Positions 1 to 10,229 of a stretch of 64,000 bases of DNA are shown in pieces. Origin of the DNA: Misgurnus anguillicaudatus (lineage: Eukaryota; Chordata; Actinopteri; Cypriniformes; Cobitidae); contig NC_073346.2 of NCBI RefSeq assembly GCF_027580225.2, positions 12,116,001 through 12,180,000 on the forward strand, in the 5' to 3' direction. The notes under the pieces were generated by a model. The model was given only the letters and a program-made list of their open reading frames with translations. It was not told the origin of the DNA and made no database searches. A program made the position numbers and the translations under genes. Each line of letters starts with the position of its first letter. The stretch's first letter is position 1.

Positions 1-262
1 CCCGTGCGTCGCTCTCGTTCTCCTCTGATGAGTCGGAGAACGAGGGGGGGTTATGAGCCCTCTCGTATCTCCGGAGCTCATCTGAAGACCTAGAGATGGA
101 AGTGGAATTCGCTCTTTTTGTGGATTTGTGGGTGCCGACTGAAAAGTCGGCGGAACAGAAAAATGAAACAAAAGATTCCCCAACCGGCCCTCCTCCGGTG
201 GGGGGAGTGGTGCCTTCACCATCTCCCGAAGAGCGATCCCCTCCATCTCTAGGTCGCCCGTC

Positions 263-1711
263 TCAGGGCCGCTTTGATCTTCTTTTACCACCCTTTGCCG
301 CGGGCTGAGCGGGCGGGGCGGGCTGCTGACGACCGGTTCCGCGCTTCTTAGAAGAGCCCCGGGGAGGAACGGGGGCGGCCGCCGCAGGACGCCCTCGGCG
401 AGGAGCAGGCTGAGGCGCCGACGTGGATGGGGCAGGCGCAGGACGCTTCCGACGTGGCATGATCTGAGCGATGGCCTCAGTCTGCTTCTTGGCCGCGGAG
501 AATTGCTGGGCAAACTCCTCGACCGTCTCGCCGAACAGGCCGGTCTGGGAAACCGGAGCATTCAGGAGCCGGGTTTTATCAGCGTCCTTCATGTCCGCCA
601 GACACAGCCAGAGATGGCGTTCCTGGACTACCAGGGTAGACATCGCACGCCCGACGGCGCGTGCGGTGACCTTGGTCGCACGAAGCGCCAGATCAGTAGC
701 CGCACGTAGTTCCGAGAACTCCGCCGAGTCGTGACCTCCCGCGTGCAGATCCCTCAGAGCCTTAGCCTGATGGACCTGCAGCAATGCCATGGCATGCAGG
801 GCAGAGGCTGCCTCCCCACAAGCCTTGTAAGCAGCACCGGACAGCGCCGAAGACTGCTTACAGGCCCGTGAGGGGAGAGTAGGCTGGTCCCGCCAGGAGG
901 AAGCGACACCGGCCGGACACAACTGCATCGCGACCGGGCGCTCCACTGACGGGATACCAGTGTACCCCTTGGCATCTCCACCCTCGAGAGAGGTGAGAGG
1001 TGAAGGCTGATACGGCCGGTTCCGGGCGGAAAACGGGGTTTTCCACGACCGCGTCAGCTCTTCATGCACCTCGGGGAAGAAAGGCACCGGGGGCGAGGAC
1101 TGAGAAGCCCTGGCACCCCCGAAGAACCAATCATCGAGGCGGGACGGTTCAGGTGGGGGAGGTTTAGTCCACTCCAAGCCGACCGCCTCCGCCGCCCGAG
1201 CGAGCATGGCTGCCATCTCAGGGTCGAACGCAGAAGCCGCAACCTGGCCCGAAGGCGGGAGCGGATCCGGATCGACGTCTGAGGCTGACAACCCCCCCTC
1301 CGACGTTACGGTGGATATCGCGTCAGGTGGAGGCTCGACAGAGCGCGAGGACACCGTAGAACACGGGCCACTCGTCTCCATCGGGACCTCCGCTGGCAAC
1401 GGATCAGGGCGCTGGGAGCTACTGGACGAACCAGCAGACCGACCCAGCACCGTTATACGGAGGTCATCCTTCGCAAGTCTGGTAGCTGCGCCCTTAGCAG
1501 CACCAGACTGGGAAGGCGGGGGCCGTTGCCGGAGGAACGACACCCGTCTCCGCAAATCCGCCATAGTCATACCCTCACAGATGGGGCATGAGCTATCACG
1601 CAACGCTGCCTCTGCGTGCTGGAGCCCCAGACACGAAAGACAACGCTTGTGGCCATCCTGGGGGGCGATAAACACACCGCATCCAGAAACGGAACACGGA
1701 CGGAAATCCAT
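263..1711 (-). CDS. DIRS-type gag-like protein, 482 aa
   Basis: An uninterrupted ORF starting MDFRPCSVSGCG. Residues about 6-47 contain a Cys/His-rich cluster (CSVSGC, CLSCLG, QHAE, CPIC) that resembles the N-terminal zinc-binding module of fish DIRS gag proteins. The middle (about 80-230) is rich in Ser and Pro and probably disordered. The region about 290-400 is alanine-rich and helical. The last 60 residues are highly basic and proline-rich (RRKRPAPAPS, SKKRG, KGGKRRSKRP), suiting nucleic-acid binding. It would package element RNA and is read away from the 2181-2234 leader. The intact frame suggests a fairly recent insertion. The antisense ORF at 1206-1760 is its shadow. Confidence 0.6.
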   Translation of the reverse strand: MDFRPCSVSGCGVFIAPQDGHKRCLSCLGLQHAEAALRDSSCPICEGMTMADLRRRVSFLRQRPPPSQSGAAKGAATRLAKDDLRITVLGRSAGSSSSSQRPDPLPAEVPMETSGPCSTVSSRSVEPPPDAISTVTSEGGLSASDVDPDPLPPSGQVAASAFDPEMAAMLARAAEAVGLEWTKPPPPEPSRLDDWFFGGARASQSSPPVPFFPEVHEELTRSWKTPFSARNRPYQPSPLTSLEGGDAKGYTGIPSVERPVAMQLCPAGVASSWRDQPTLPSRACKQSSALSGAAYKACGEAASALHAMALLQVHQAKALRDLHAGGHDSAEFSELRAATDLALRATKVTARAVGRAMSTLVVQERHLWLCLADMKDADKTRLLNAPVSQTGLFGETVEEFAQQFSAAKKQTEAIAQIMPRRKRPAPAPSTSAPQPAPRRGRPAAAAPVPPRGSSKKRGTGRQQPAPPAQPAAKGGKRRSKRP

Positions 1712-2180
1712 CTTTAAAAAGACGACCCCGACCGTGACACGAATGAGTGGCTGTCTTTAAAAAGACACAAAGCTCAAACGTGCTGCTCTTTCAGGGAAAT
1801 CACTCTTTTGTGCGAGCTGGTGAAACACACAGGGAGAGGCAAACGCACTCACTCGAACTGAAGTCCTAAATTAAGAGACAGAGAGAGAGAGAAAGGGTGG
1901 AAAAAAACACTGCGAGCCTCCGCTGAGGTGTCGTTGCCCAACCAACTTCAGCAAGCTGAGACTTTTCTTCCCAGAACAGGATCTACGAAGATCAGATTTG
2001 GAATAGCTTCTCGTGAGCAGATGTCTGCCGGCTTCGAAGCAATAAAGCTGATTTGGTATTATGCACCTGTGCCTTATATACGCACCTGGCGGGGCGGCGC
2101 CGGCATTATGCAAATACCTGCATGCCAAGTTCATTGGCGTTTTTGATAGTTCTCGAAGTAGATAGGTCACCCGCGAAGCG

Positions 2181-2234
2181 GTTCCCAATTCGTCGGTCAC
2201 GACGTGACGTCGTAGTGACCGACTGAAAGGGAAC
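2181..2234. repeat. Near-perfect palindrome in the DIRS leader
   Basis: Arms beginning GTTCCC and ending GGGAAC surround a core at 2192-2223 that reads almost identically on both strands (gtcggtcac ... gtgaccgac, with gacgtgacgtc at the centre). It lies at the outer edge of the DIRS-like element, where such elements carry inverted termini used to make circular DNA. Function is inferred; the symmetry is visible. Confidence 0.7.
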
Positions 2235-2241
2235 TGAATGG

Positions 2242-3229
2242 TCTCTTGGTGTTGTGAGCCAACTTGCAGAAGTAAGGGTTGTGTGAGAAATTTTATCTCT
2301 CCATCTCCGAGAGGTCTTCCATCTATCGCCTCCACTGCCAAATGAGAGGGACACTTTATTAAAGGGATGGCATTTAGGTGAACAAAACCCTCAGACACAA
2401 AGTTCCCTGCTGCTCCTGAATCAATGAGGGCTAGCGTATGAATCACTCTTTCTAGCATCTTTAACTGAACTTCAATCTGGATGTTATTATTAGAGTGAGG
2501 TGAGAAAATGTTTGAACTCACCAGAGTATTTCTTCGGTTGGGAGGTCGAGTGGGACAAGATGATAGTAAATGGCCTGGTTTACCGCAGTACAGGCATAGT
2601 TGGTGGTGAATCCGACGTTCCCTCTCCTCCGGAGTGAGGCGCGTGAAGCCCAGTTGCATGGGTTCAGTGAGTTCAGATTGATGTACTTGAGGGGGTGCAC
2701 GGCGAGCTCGGATCAGATTGTTGATCTGGATAGAGAGTTCAATGAAATCTGCTAATTCTCTTCCCTCGTCGCGGCAGGCCAGTTCTGACTGTAGCTCGTA
2801 ATTTAATCCTCGTCGGTAAATTAACTTTAGCGGTTTGTCATCCCAGCCGGCCTGAGCAGCAAGTGTGCGGAAAGTTAAGGCGTATTCAGCAGCTGATTGG
2901 TTACCTTGGACGATGTTCAGTAAACGCTCCTCTGTGCTCTCTCCTCCTGCGGTATGTTGAAACACCCGTCAAAACTGGTTCAGGAAATTATCAAATGAGG
3001 GAAAAGCGGTGCCGTCCTCCTTCCAGACCGCTGTGGCCCATTCCAACGCCCTGCCTGTGAGCAGCGTGCAAACAAAAGCTATCCGACTAGCTTCGGTGGG
3101 GTACAAAGCCGGCTGCTGTGTAACAAAGAGTGAGCACTGCATCAAAAATCCCTTACATTTCGCTGGATCTCCGTTGAACTTGTCGGGGAATGCTAATCGT
3201 GGGTTGGCAGCGGGATACACCGCAGTCAA
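2242..3229 (-). pseudogene. gypsy gag-protease, truncated, with an in-frame stop
   Basis: The retrotransposon gag domain runs from 3229 through 2700, then a CCHC zinc knuckle CLYCGKPGHLLSSC, then the start of a retroviral-type aspartic protease with the active-site motif ALIDSGAAGNF. A TGA at 2971-2969 interrupts the gag frame; both sides continue in the same frame, so it is a point nonsense change. The frame leaves gypsy sequence at about 2241 and reads on into the DIRS-like element by accident, ending at 1871. Reverse transcriptase and integrase are missing. This is a dead copy. Confidence 0.8.
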
Positions 3230-3555
3230 TAAGTCTCGTAGTCAATAAACAATCCAAAAGGTCAGGGCGGGCAGCAAGTAATCGTAATAACAAATAACAG
3301 ATCAAAACCGGTAACCAAATAAACACAGACAGAGTAAACGCTCAGAAATGACAGACAGAGCAAATCAAGACTTCGCATTGAGGTGGCATTTGAGTCTGGC
3401 TTAAATAGGCAGTCCTTGATTTGGATCAGGTGGCAGGCAATCAGTCCTGGTATGTGGGTTTGTGGGTAGTGTAGTTTGACCAACGCTAATATTCAGGGGA
3501 TGGCTCCCTCTGGTGGTGATCAGGAGGCGGAGCAGGTGTCTCGTTCACAACACAG
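2242..3555 (-). mobile_element. Ty3/gypsy-type retrotransposon, 5' fragment with LTR
   Basis: Read on the minus strand, a likely LTR (about 3555 down to 3260, opening TGTTGTGAACGAGACACC, with a TATTTAAG box near 3400) is followed by gag and the start of protease. The fragment is cut at about 2241 by the DIRS-like element. Gag begins almost directly after the LTR, with no visible primer-binding site or leader, so an internal deletion near 3235 is likely. No second LTR is in the window. The inner LTR boundary is uncertain. Confidence 0.55.
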
Positions 3556-3736
3556 CTACTGTAGCTAACTCAGCCAGCATATCTACAGTACCGAGCGGCT
3601 GCATAGAATTATGATGACGACACAGCTCTTTGTGATTGGTTGTCTCACTGCTGACAATGATCATGTGCGTTTCATGTTTAATCTTATCCTCAGTTTCACT
3701 AATAAACATTATAAATTCATGTTTTTATAACAGGGA

Positions 3737-4849
3737 CAGTGGCGGTTCTACACGGAGACCATGGGTGGCCAGTGCCTCTGTAGACAAGTCCCTGGCCACC
3801 CCTGTGGCCACCCCGTGCTGACTAAATAAAAAAGTATACATTTATTTTGATTTTACACGCGAGCGCCAAAAGCGGAACTAATCCGACGCATAACGTTCTA
3901 AACGGGCAAATTAGAGCGGCGCACCCAAGCACTGTAGCTGGCTGCGGGTGCTGGGTGCTGCTCAGCGAGTGTCTCAATTTGTTCCCAATTTCCCGATGTT
4001 GAGAATGTGTATCCAGGTTTGGGCACTAGTAAGGACTCTAGCTCACTTGACATTGGGACACTGTTCACTTGTTCTCCTGTGACGTGGCTGCTTAAGCGCG
4101 GTGATCATTCACAGCTGTTACTCATCAACAACCGGCAAAACCAACATCTCGCTAACTTTTAAAAGTTTACACATTGTAAAAAGCGCTGTAATTATGCTCT
4201 TACATATACGTGCATAAAATTGGAGGAATATAATTAAATGTGTCGTGTAAAAATGTTTACAATTTAAAATAAATATTATTTTAAATACTGATTAGATTGT
4301 GGTCCCTAACTGTCTAGCAATGTGTGATTATATGTAAACTAAAACAAACGTTTGTCTTTATAAAAGTTTGCATTTCATAAAGTTTATTGAGTAGGCTCGC
4401 ATGATTTTCGGTTGGGGGGCTTTAGAAAAGAGCCCAGCTCCCCTTTTGCACCTGCACTCACTCTTGTATTAAATAAAGATTTATATGATTGTAAAGTAAG
4501 ATAAAGTTTATGGGGCAGTTTCACGGAAAGGGATTAGACTAGTCCTAGACTAAAATAAATGTAAGAGCTGTCCAAACTAAAAACAACTTGCAATGCCATA
4601 TTTTAAAATACACCAGTGCCCTTTGTTTTGCTTCAAAATGCACACAAGTAATGTATTTAGTAAGGCATGTTTGTTAAAACTAGTTATATTTCCTAATTAA
4701 ACTAAGGCCTAGTCCTGTCTTAAAATAATTCCTGTAACCGCCCCTATAATCTTTAAATATAATTTCTTGCCGTTTTTTTATGTGCCCCTCTGGTAAAACA
4801 CTGGCCCCTACTTGGCCCCCCTAGTGAAATTTGTCTAGAACCGCCACTG
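3737..4849. mobile_element. Non-autonomous hAT-type transposon with perfect 8-bp TSD
   Basis: Terminal inverted repeats CAGTGGCGGTTCTA (3737-3750) and TAGAACCGCCACTG (4836-4849) are flanked by identical 8-bp direct repeats aacaggga (3729-3736 and 4850-4857). The 8-bp duplication and CAG...CTG ends are hallmarks of hAT. The 1113-bp interior has no transposase ORF, so it depends on transposase made elsewhere. A smaller MITE lies inside (4512-4744). Similar wording near both ends (ctggccacccc, ggccccccta) suggests subterminal repeats. Confidence 0.9.
4512..4744. mobile_element. MITE nested in the hAT element
   Basis: Imperfect inverted ends GGGGCAGTTTCACGG and CCTGTAACCGCCCC, with matching inner stretches (gactagtcctagact against aggcctagtcctgtct). 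The flanking triplet TAT on both sides may be the target-site duplication. It resembles a very common cyprinid repeat, but its superfamily cannot be fixed from the sequence. It must be younger than the hAT copy that contains it. Confidence 0.6.
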
Positions 4850-4857
4850 AACAGGGA

Positions 4858-5650
4858 AAACTCCTTAATATAGCCTTAAGATGTTATATTGTGTCATGTA
4901 ATAAAATAAAAAAGAAACGAAAGACCAAAAATTGGTATTTTAATAATATATGCTTGTGTTTCCAGATTTTTTTTACAAATTCACCATCTAATTAATTTCA
5001 TTGGCGATTAAAAAAGAAAACATGGTGCACAAGTCACTACGGCAAGCAGCTGATGCCCGACTTGACGGCTCCGTCTTCAACTCCTCCCCAAATGGCACAC
5101 TCTGACTTGTGGACTTCCTCTGAGTCCTATTTTCGGACAGGCTCAGGCGTCACACCGGAAATAGGAAGAGAAGTTGCCCTTTATTGTGAACTCCTCCTAT
5201 CCGTCGTCTTAATCGTCTGATTGCTCTTTCGCAAGGATTTCTGGGTTGGTAAAGTGCCTGAAGCCTGCAGCAGTGTGGGCTTCACTGAAGACCGCATAAA
5301 GGGTGCAAAGGGGGCACTGATGAGAACATTTCGGATAAAATGGCAGATAGGACACCCTACGGATTCGTAGACTAAAGCAAGCACGTCCAATTTAAGGCCA
5401 CAAGACTGCAAGTCCACATGAAGTGTGCCATTTTGGACAGGGCCTGAAAGTGGCAAACCTCGCTGATTGTCTGCAAGGTGCCGCATGACTCGAACACGCC
5501 TAATAACTTGTTTATATTTTAATGTTCATTTAACTTTGAACAAACTGTTGCCAGTAAATAACCCACATTTAAATCTACAGTAAGTTACTTGCAAACAGCT
5601 GCGAGTAATAATGTAATTTCTAAAGAAAATTTTAACAGATTTTTTAAATA
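4858..5650. other. Non-coding stretch with an imperfect inverted repeat
   Basis: AT-rich sequence, then a pair of inverted segments at about 5092-5120 and 5409-5436 (aatggcacactctgactt and its complement), probably arms of an unidentified non-autonomous element. The 101-aa minus ORF at 5181-5486 lies between and across these arms and shows no known domain. No gene is supported. Confidence 0.4.
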
Positions 5651-6350
5651 TTGTTTATTTTCTATGTCAAGCCATTGGTTCATGACACTTCCTTTGGTTA
5701 TTTTGGGGTAGGGGCTTTGCACAGTAAACTAGTTTTAAACTACTCCATAAACTCAATAGCAATCACACGATTGGTTCCCACCATGTTTGGGTAAAATGTA
5801 AAGGAAATCAACTAACTATGCTTTTTATGAGAAAGACTCTAATTGTCCAGCACTGCAATATGAACTTTATAGTTCTTTGATGATTTAAACAAATCAAACA
5901 AACATTATTTAATAGGAGCAAACTATTGAGCAACACACTTAGCTTTGTCAGAAGCAATGGTGTTAGGTTGTGGTTTACAACTCTGCACACCAAACCACTA
6001 AGATGCTCAGAAAGACACTACCGTTCTTTTCAGTATTTTTATTGTTTATCGTGTCGTACATTACACTCAATACCTTTTTAACTATAAAACAAAAAAAGGT
6101 GATGATTTACAATTGCTCTTGTGTGGGTTCATGTTTGCATGACATCTAAAGTTAATATAGGAGAAGCCAGCTCAACCGGTAACTGTACAGCAGCACAAAA
6201 GGTCATGGGTTTAATTCTCAAGTAATACAAAGACTGATCAAATGCATAGCTTATGCACTGTAAGTCACTTTTGATAAAAACATTCTCGAAATGCATACAT
6301 GTACAGTAAATTATAAACTTTTGTATGTTAAAAACGTAGTGCCAACCTGT
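5650..6350. repeat. Segmental-duplication block X, copy 1
   Basis: This block recurs at 17690-18250 and, split, at 41205-41635 plus 43048-43200. Shared landmarks in order are gacacttcctttggtta, ggggctttgcacagt, gattggttcccaccatgttt, gttgtggtttacaactc and cagtattt/attgtt. In the other two copies it lies several kilobases to the right of a receptor gene on the minus strand. Copy 1 has no receptor to its left within the window, which implies one further left, or lost. Confidence 0.8.
6150..6305 (+). repeat. Old tRNA-derived SINE inside block X
   Basis: A degraded pol III head (agctcaaccggtaactg ... ggtcatgggtttaattctc) is followed by the tail landmarks atgcactgtaagtcact and gataaaaacattctcgaaatgcata, typical of a common fish SINE. 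A better kept head is at 43098-43180 in block X copy 3, so the SINE predates the duplication. No intact tRNA fold remains. Confidence 0.55.
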
Positions 6351-7229
6351 TGATTAAAAATTATCAACCACAATAATATTTTGGTCTCTAGTCCTTTTTC
6401 AATGCAAGCTTATAGTACATATGCTCTGCACCCTGTGCAAGATAGGATTTCCTGTCTTCTGTGACTGGCCACCTGGTCACGCTTCATGCCTTCTTCCTTC
6501 CACTGCATGAGTCACTAGATCAGGAGATGATATATGTGTTAGTGATATTGTGCTGAGTTAGGGCTCTTAGGATTTACAGGACATCCACCCAGAGGCGTTT
6601 CAGCCGCAGTGATTCTGATAAAAGTGAATCTGTCCCCGCACTTTTTTTTGATCAGGTGCCAACACTCTAAACTGGCTGGGTTATTTTTGACCCCTAATGG
6701 GTAAATATCAGGCAGAACACACTGCTGGGTTAAAACTGACCCAATGCTGAGGTTTTTTTACCCAACTGCTGGGTTTTAAATATACTCCATGGTTGCATAA
6801 CATCAACCCAACATTGGGTCATTTTCACACGTTCGCTATGGGAAGGCCATAGGGGCCTGATGATTTTAGATTATCATAGTTGCTAGTTTTGTGTTGCTTT
6901 AATGTTGCATTCTTTATCATTAAAACATTACAATTATAAAGAAACAATAGTATGATTTTGTTTGATTGATGGGAATCTAGTCTACACTGCAACAGCCTAT
7001 AATGACCTTACTAAAAATAAAGTTATGCTATGTACGTGACCTTACCTACATCAGTGTAGCCGCTCAACAGTTACTGCACATTTTTAAAAACTGTATGAGT
7101 TTTCGCTTTGCTAAGTTACGACAGCCTGAGCCTGCTGCTAGCTCCGTAGATCCCGACCCCGGGGCCTGGCAAGACCTGCAGGTCAATTGCCCCCTTGACT
7201 GGGGCAGGATTTCAGCCACAACAACTGCC

Positions 7230-7763
7230 TGTTGAATCAGTGGGTGTGAGTGACCTCGGCACGGACAAACCCAAAGAGGTTGTGTTGAGTAAATTTCCAG
7301 TCAAAATGTTTGGTTAAAAAAACGATCATTTTCCTCTAGCTGGTATGTGAACAGGGACTGGCTTGAGTACTCGGTGGAAAAGGACTCAGCAATTTGTTAT
7401 GCCTGCGGGAAATTCAAATCGGTATCATTGGACGCAGCCTTTTCCGTTAAGGGATTTAATGATTGGAAACATGCAATTGAAACAGGCAATGGCTTAAATA
7501 AGCATGCAGCTTCAAAAGAACATTTAGCATGTGAAACAATGTGGAGAGATCCAGAAAAACCTAGAGAGACAGGAAAAGATATTTCCACTCTTTTAAATTC
7601 AGAGCAACTGGCTCGCAACAGATACTACATGTCAGCCGTAATTGATATGCTGGAGTTTTTAGTGATGAATCAATTGCCATTACGTGGAGATAATGCTGGT
7701 TTTGCCAGTGTGCTGCCAGATGATAATAGCTCCATGGGGCTGTTTTTGTCTCTCTTTGAGTAG
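7230..7763 (+). pseudogene. TTF/ZMYM-type zinc-finger transposase N-terminus fragment
   Basis: The main frame (7347-7763, 138 aa) reads DWLEYSVEKDSAICYACGKF, then GFNDWKHAIETGNGLNKHAASKEH, the pattern of the TTF-type zinc finger (Cys-x2-Cys and His-x4-His) in hAT transposases and ZMYM1-like proteins. In the preceding bases the fragment TDKPKEVVLSKFPVKMFG continues the family pattern in another frame, so at least one frameshift separates them. The frame stops at 7761-7763. The RNase H-like catalytic part is absent, replaced downstream by the Tc1-like element. It is a dead fragment. Confidence 0.65.
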
Positions 7764-7836
7764 GGGACAGCAGGGGCGAAAATACAATTTTTCAGAAAAA
7801 CTTAATTTAAAAAAAATAACGTTATAGATCGAGATA

Positions 7837-9205
7837 CAGGGAGTGCAGAATTATTAGGAAAGTTGTATTTTTGAGGATTAATTTTATTATTGAATAACAA
7901 CCATGTTCTCAATGAACCCAAAAAACTCATTAATATCAAAGCTGAATATTTTTGGAATTTTTTTTTAACTTTAGCTATTTTAGGGGAATATCTGTGTGTG
8001 CAGGTGACTATTACTGTGCGTAATTATTAGGCAACCTAACAAAAAATAAATATATACCCATTTCAATTATTTTTTTTTAGCAGTGAAACCAATATAACAT
8101 CTCAACATTCACAAATATACATTTCTGACATTCAAAAACCAAACAAAAACAAATCAGTGACCAATATAGCCACCTTTCTTTGCAAGGACACTCAAAAGCC
8201 TGCCATCCATGGATTCTGTCAGTGTTTTGATCTGTTCACCATCAACAGTGGAGCAGCAACCACAGCCTCCCAGACACTGTACAGAGAGGTATACTGTATT
8301 CCCTCCTTGTAAATCTCACATTTGATGATGGACCACAGGTTCTCAATGGCGTTCAGATCAGGTGAACAAGGAGGACATATCATTAGATTTTCTTCTTTTA
8401 TACCCTTTCTTGCCAGCCACGCTGTGGAGTACTTGGACGCGTGTGATGGAGCATTGTCCTGCATGAAAATCATGTTTTTCTTGAAGGATGCAGACTTCTT
8501 CCTGTACCACTGCTTGAAGAAGGTGTCTTCCAGAAACTGGCAGTAGGACTGGGAGTTGAGCTTGACTCCATCCTCAACCCGAAAAGGCCCCACAAGCTCA
8601 TCTTTGATGATACCAGCCCAAACCAGTACTCCACCTCCACCTTGCTGGCGTCTGAGTCGGACTGGAGCTCTCTGCCCTTTACCAATCCAGCCACAGACCC
8701 ATCCATCTGGCCCATCAAGACTCACTCTCATTTCATCAGTCCATAAAACCTTAGAAAAATCAGTCTTGAGATATTTCTTGGCCCAGTCTTGACGTTTCAG
8801 CTTGTGTGTTCAGTGGTGGTCAACTTTCTGCCTTTCTTACCTTGGCCATGTCTCTGAGTATTGCACACCTTGTGCTTTTGGGCACTCCAGTGATGTTGCA
8901 GCTCTGAAATATGGCCAAAGTGGTGGCAAGTGGCATCTTGGCAGCTGCACGCTTGACTTTTCTCAGTTCACGGGGCAGTTATTTTGCGCCTTGGTTTTTC
9001 CACACGCTTCTTGCGACCCTGTTGACTATTTTGAATGAAACGCTTGATTGTTTGATGATCACGCTTCAGAAGCTTTGCAATTTTAAGACTGCTGCATCCC
9101 TTTGCAAGATATCTCACTATTTTTGACTTTTCTGAGCCTGTCAAGTCCTTCTTTTGACCCATTTTTCCAAAGGAAAGGAAGTTGCCTAATAATTATGCAC
9201 ACCTG
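7837..9205 (-). mobile_element. Tc1-like transposon of the DD37E type
   Basis: Inverted ends cagggagtgcagaattatta (left) and taataattatgcacacctg (right) enclose a transposase on the minus strand. A TA dinucleotide stands immediately left (7835-7836) and another one base beyond the right end (9207-9208), as expected for TA-targeting. Length is near 1.37 kb, normal for the family. The transposase frame is broken, so the copy cannot mobilise itself. Confidence 0.85.
8219..9162 (-). pseudogene. Tc1-like DD37E transposase, frameshifted
   Basis: The N-terminus (9162-8968) starts MGQKKDLTGSEKSKIVRYLA and contains the paired-like helix-turn-helix (IAKLLKRDHQTIKRFIQNSQ). It ends at a stop after RRKI. 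The catalytic half (8731-8219) has GGGGVLVWAGI, the second catalytic Asp in MQDNAPSHAS and the Glu in NAIENLW. There are 37 residues between that Asp and Glu, which places it in the DD37E group rather than classical DD34E. At least one frameshift lies between 8968 and 8731, and another near 8245 diverts the last 10 or so residues. Inactive. Confidence 0.85.
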
Positions 9206-9208
9206 ATA

Positions 9209-9688
9209 TAGAGACAGAGCGCAGCGCGTCATAACCTGAAAACCACGCCCACCAGTGGGGAAAGCAATCCAACCGTCTCCATTGACTTTGTTTTGCGAGA
9301 AGCCGCCTCCTTGTCATTTCTGGCTTATAACAAAAATCTGAATAATGCCCAAAAGCTGCTGCGTGACAACACGCACAGCCAACAAGCCAAAGAGCCCAGA
9401 AATAAGTTTTTATAAGCTGTCGAGCCGTAAAACGTGATCCACTTTATTCTCCTTAAAGACTGGGTTTTACGACTCGACAGCTTATAAAAACGTATTTCTG
9501 GGTTCTTTGGCTTGTTAGCTGTACATATTGTCACACAGCAGCTTTAACGCATTATTCAGTTTTTTGTTATAAGCCAGAAATGACAAGGAGGCGGCTTCTC
9601 GCAATACAAAGTCAATGGAGACGGTTGGATTGCGTTCCCCCCCGGTGGGCGTGGTTTTCAAATTTGCATAACTGCGCTCTGTCTCTAT
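9209..9688. repeat. Long palindrome made of two inverted THAP-exon copies
   Basis: Left arm about 9209-9445 and right arm about 9452-9688 are inverted copies, starting atagagacagagcgcag and ending ctgcgctctgtctctat. Each arm contains a short coding-like stretch. On the plus strand from 9343 it reads MPKSCCVTTRTANKPKSPE, then SFYKLSSRKT. On the minus strand the sister copy reads TANKPKNPEIRFYKLSSRKT. This is the opening of a THAP zinc finger (M-P-x-x-C-C...C, then F-Y-K-L). Most synonymous and replacement differences are few, so the arms are fairly recent relative to each other. The left arm starts four bases from the Tc1-like element. Confidence 0.7.
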
Positions 9689-9689
9689 G

Positions 9690-10229
9690 GGGTGTTGATG
9701 TCATTAGACCACACCTTTCTCATTACAGAGATGCACATCACCTAATAAGCTTAACTGGTACTTGGCTTTCCAGCCTATACAGCTTGGAGTAAGACAACAT
9801 GCATAAAGAGGATGATTCGAGTCGCCTGAAAAATCCGCTCCCCTTTTCCCTCTTATAATGAGAGGGAGAGTGTTACTGCACTGAGTCGAAGTACTCCCAA
9901 AAGTTCTATTCCGCCATACATTATAGTTACCCTTTTTAACCCGCTTTTAAAAACGCCACGTTTTATTTTGTGCCACCATATTTTATTATATAACTACTTG
10001 TATTAAATAGGGAAAACGTTGATGTGTTTGGTCATTTCTAACTTCATCTCTGTTTGTTACCATTGAATAAACTAGGCTAAGCTAAGTGCTACCAAAGTGT
10101 CGTGGCATGCCACAGTGCTTAAGTGCACGCACTAAGATGATAGAGTTATATATCGACTCTTCTTAGTTAAGGTAATAGCATAGTTTAATATGACAAACTA
10201 TGGAGTATCCATTTAAGACTAAGGTCTGG
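9690..10229. other. Non-coding, no recognised feature
   Basis: Unique-looking sequence between the palindrome and the right inverted end of the composite transposon. No ORF with a recognisable domain, RNA gene or repeat pattern was seen. Confidence 0.4.

Larger units (their letters stand above)
1..2241 (-). mobile_element. DIRS-like tyrosine-recombinase retrotransposon, 5' part
   Basis: The segment carries a gag-like ORF (263-1711, minus) and, upstream of it, a leader ending in the inverted repeat at 2181-2234. It has no target-site duplication, as expected for DIRS elements, which integrate by a tyrosine recombinase. The right edge lies near 2241, where the reading frame of a gypsy gag-protease gene breaks off. 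The pol part (reverse transcriptase, RNase H, recombinase) would lie left of base 1 and is not in the window. Bases 1-262 contain no long ORF. The DIRS assignment rests on the type of gag and the palindromic end as remembered from fish DIRS elements, so the superfamily is likely but not proven here. Confidence 0.6.

Noticed and set aside
1206..1760. 184-aa plus-strand ORF
   Set aside because: Antisense shadow of the DIRS gag ORF in GC-rich sequence; no domain.
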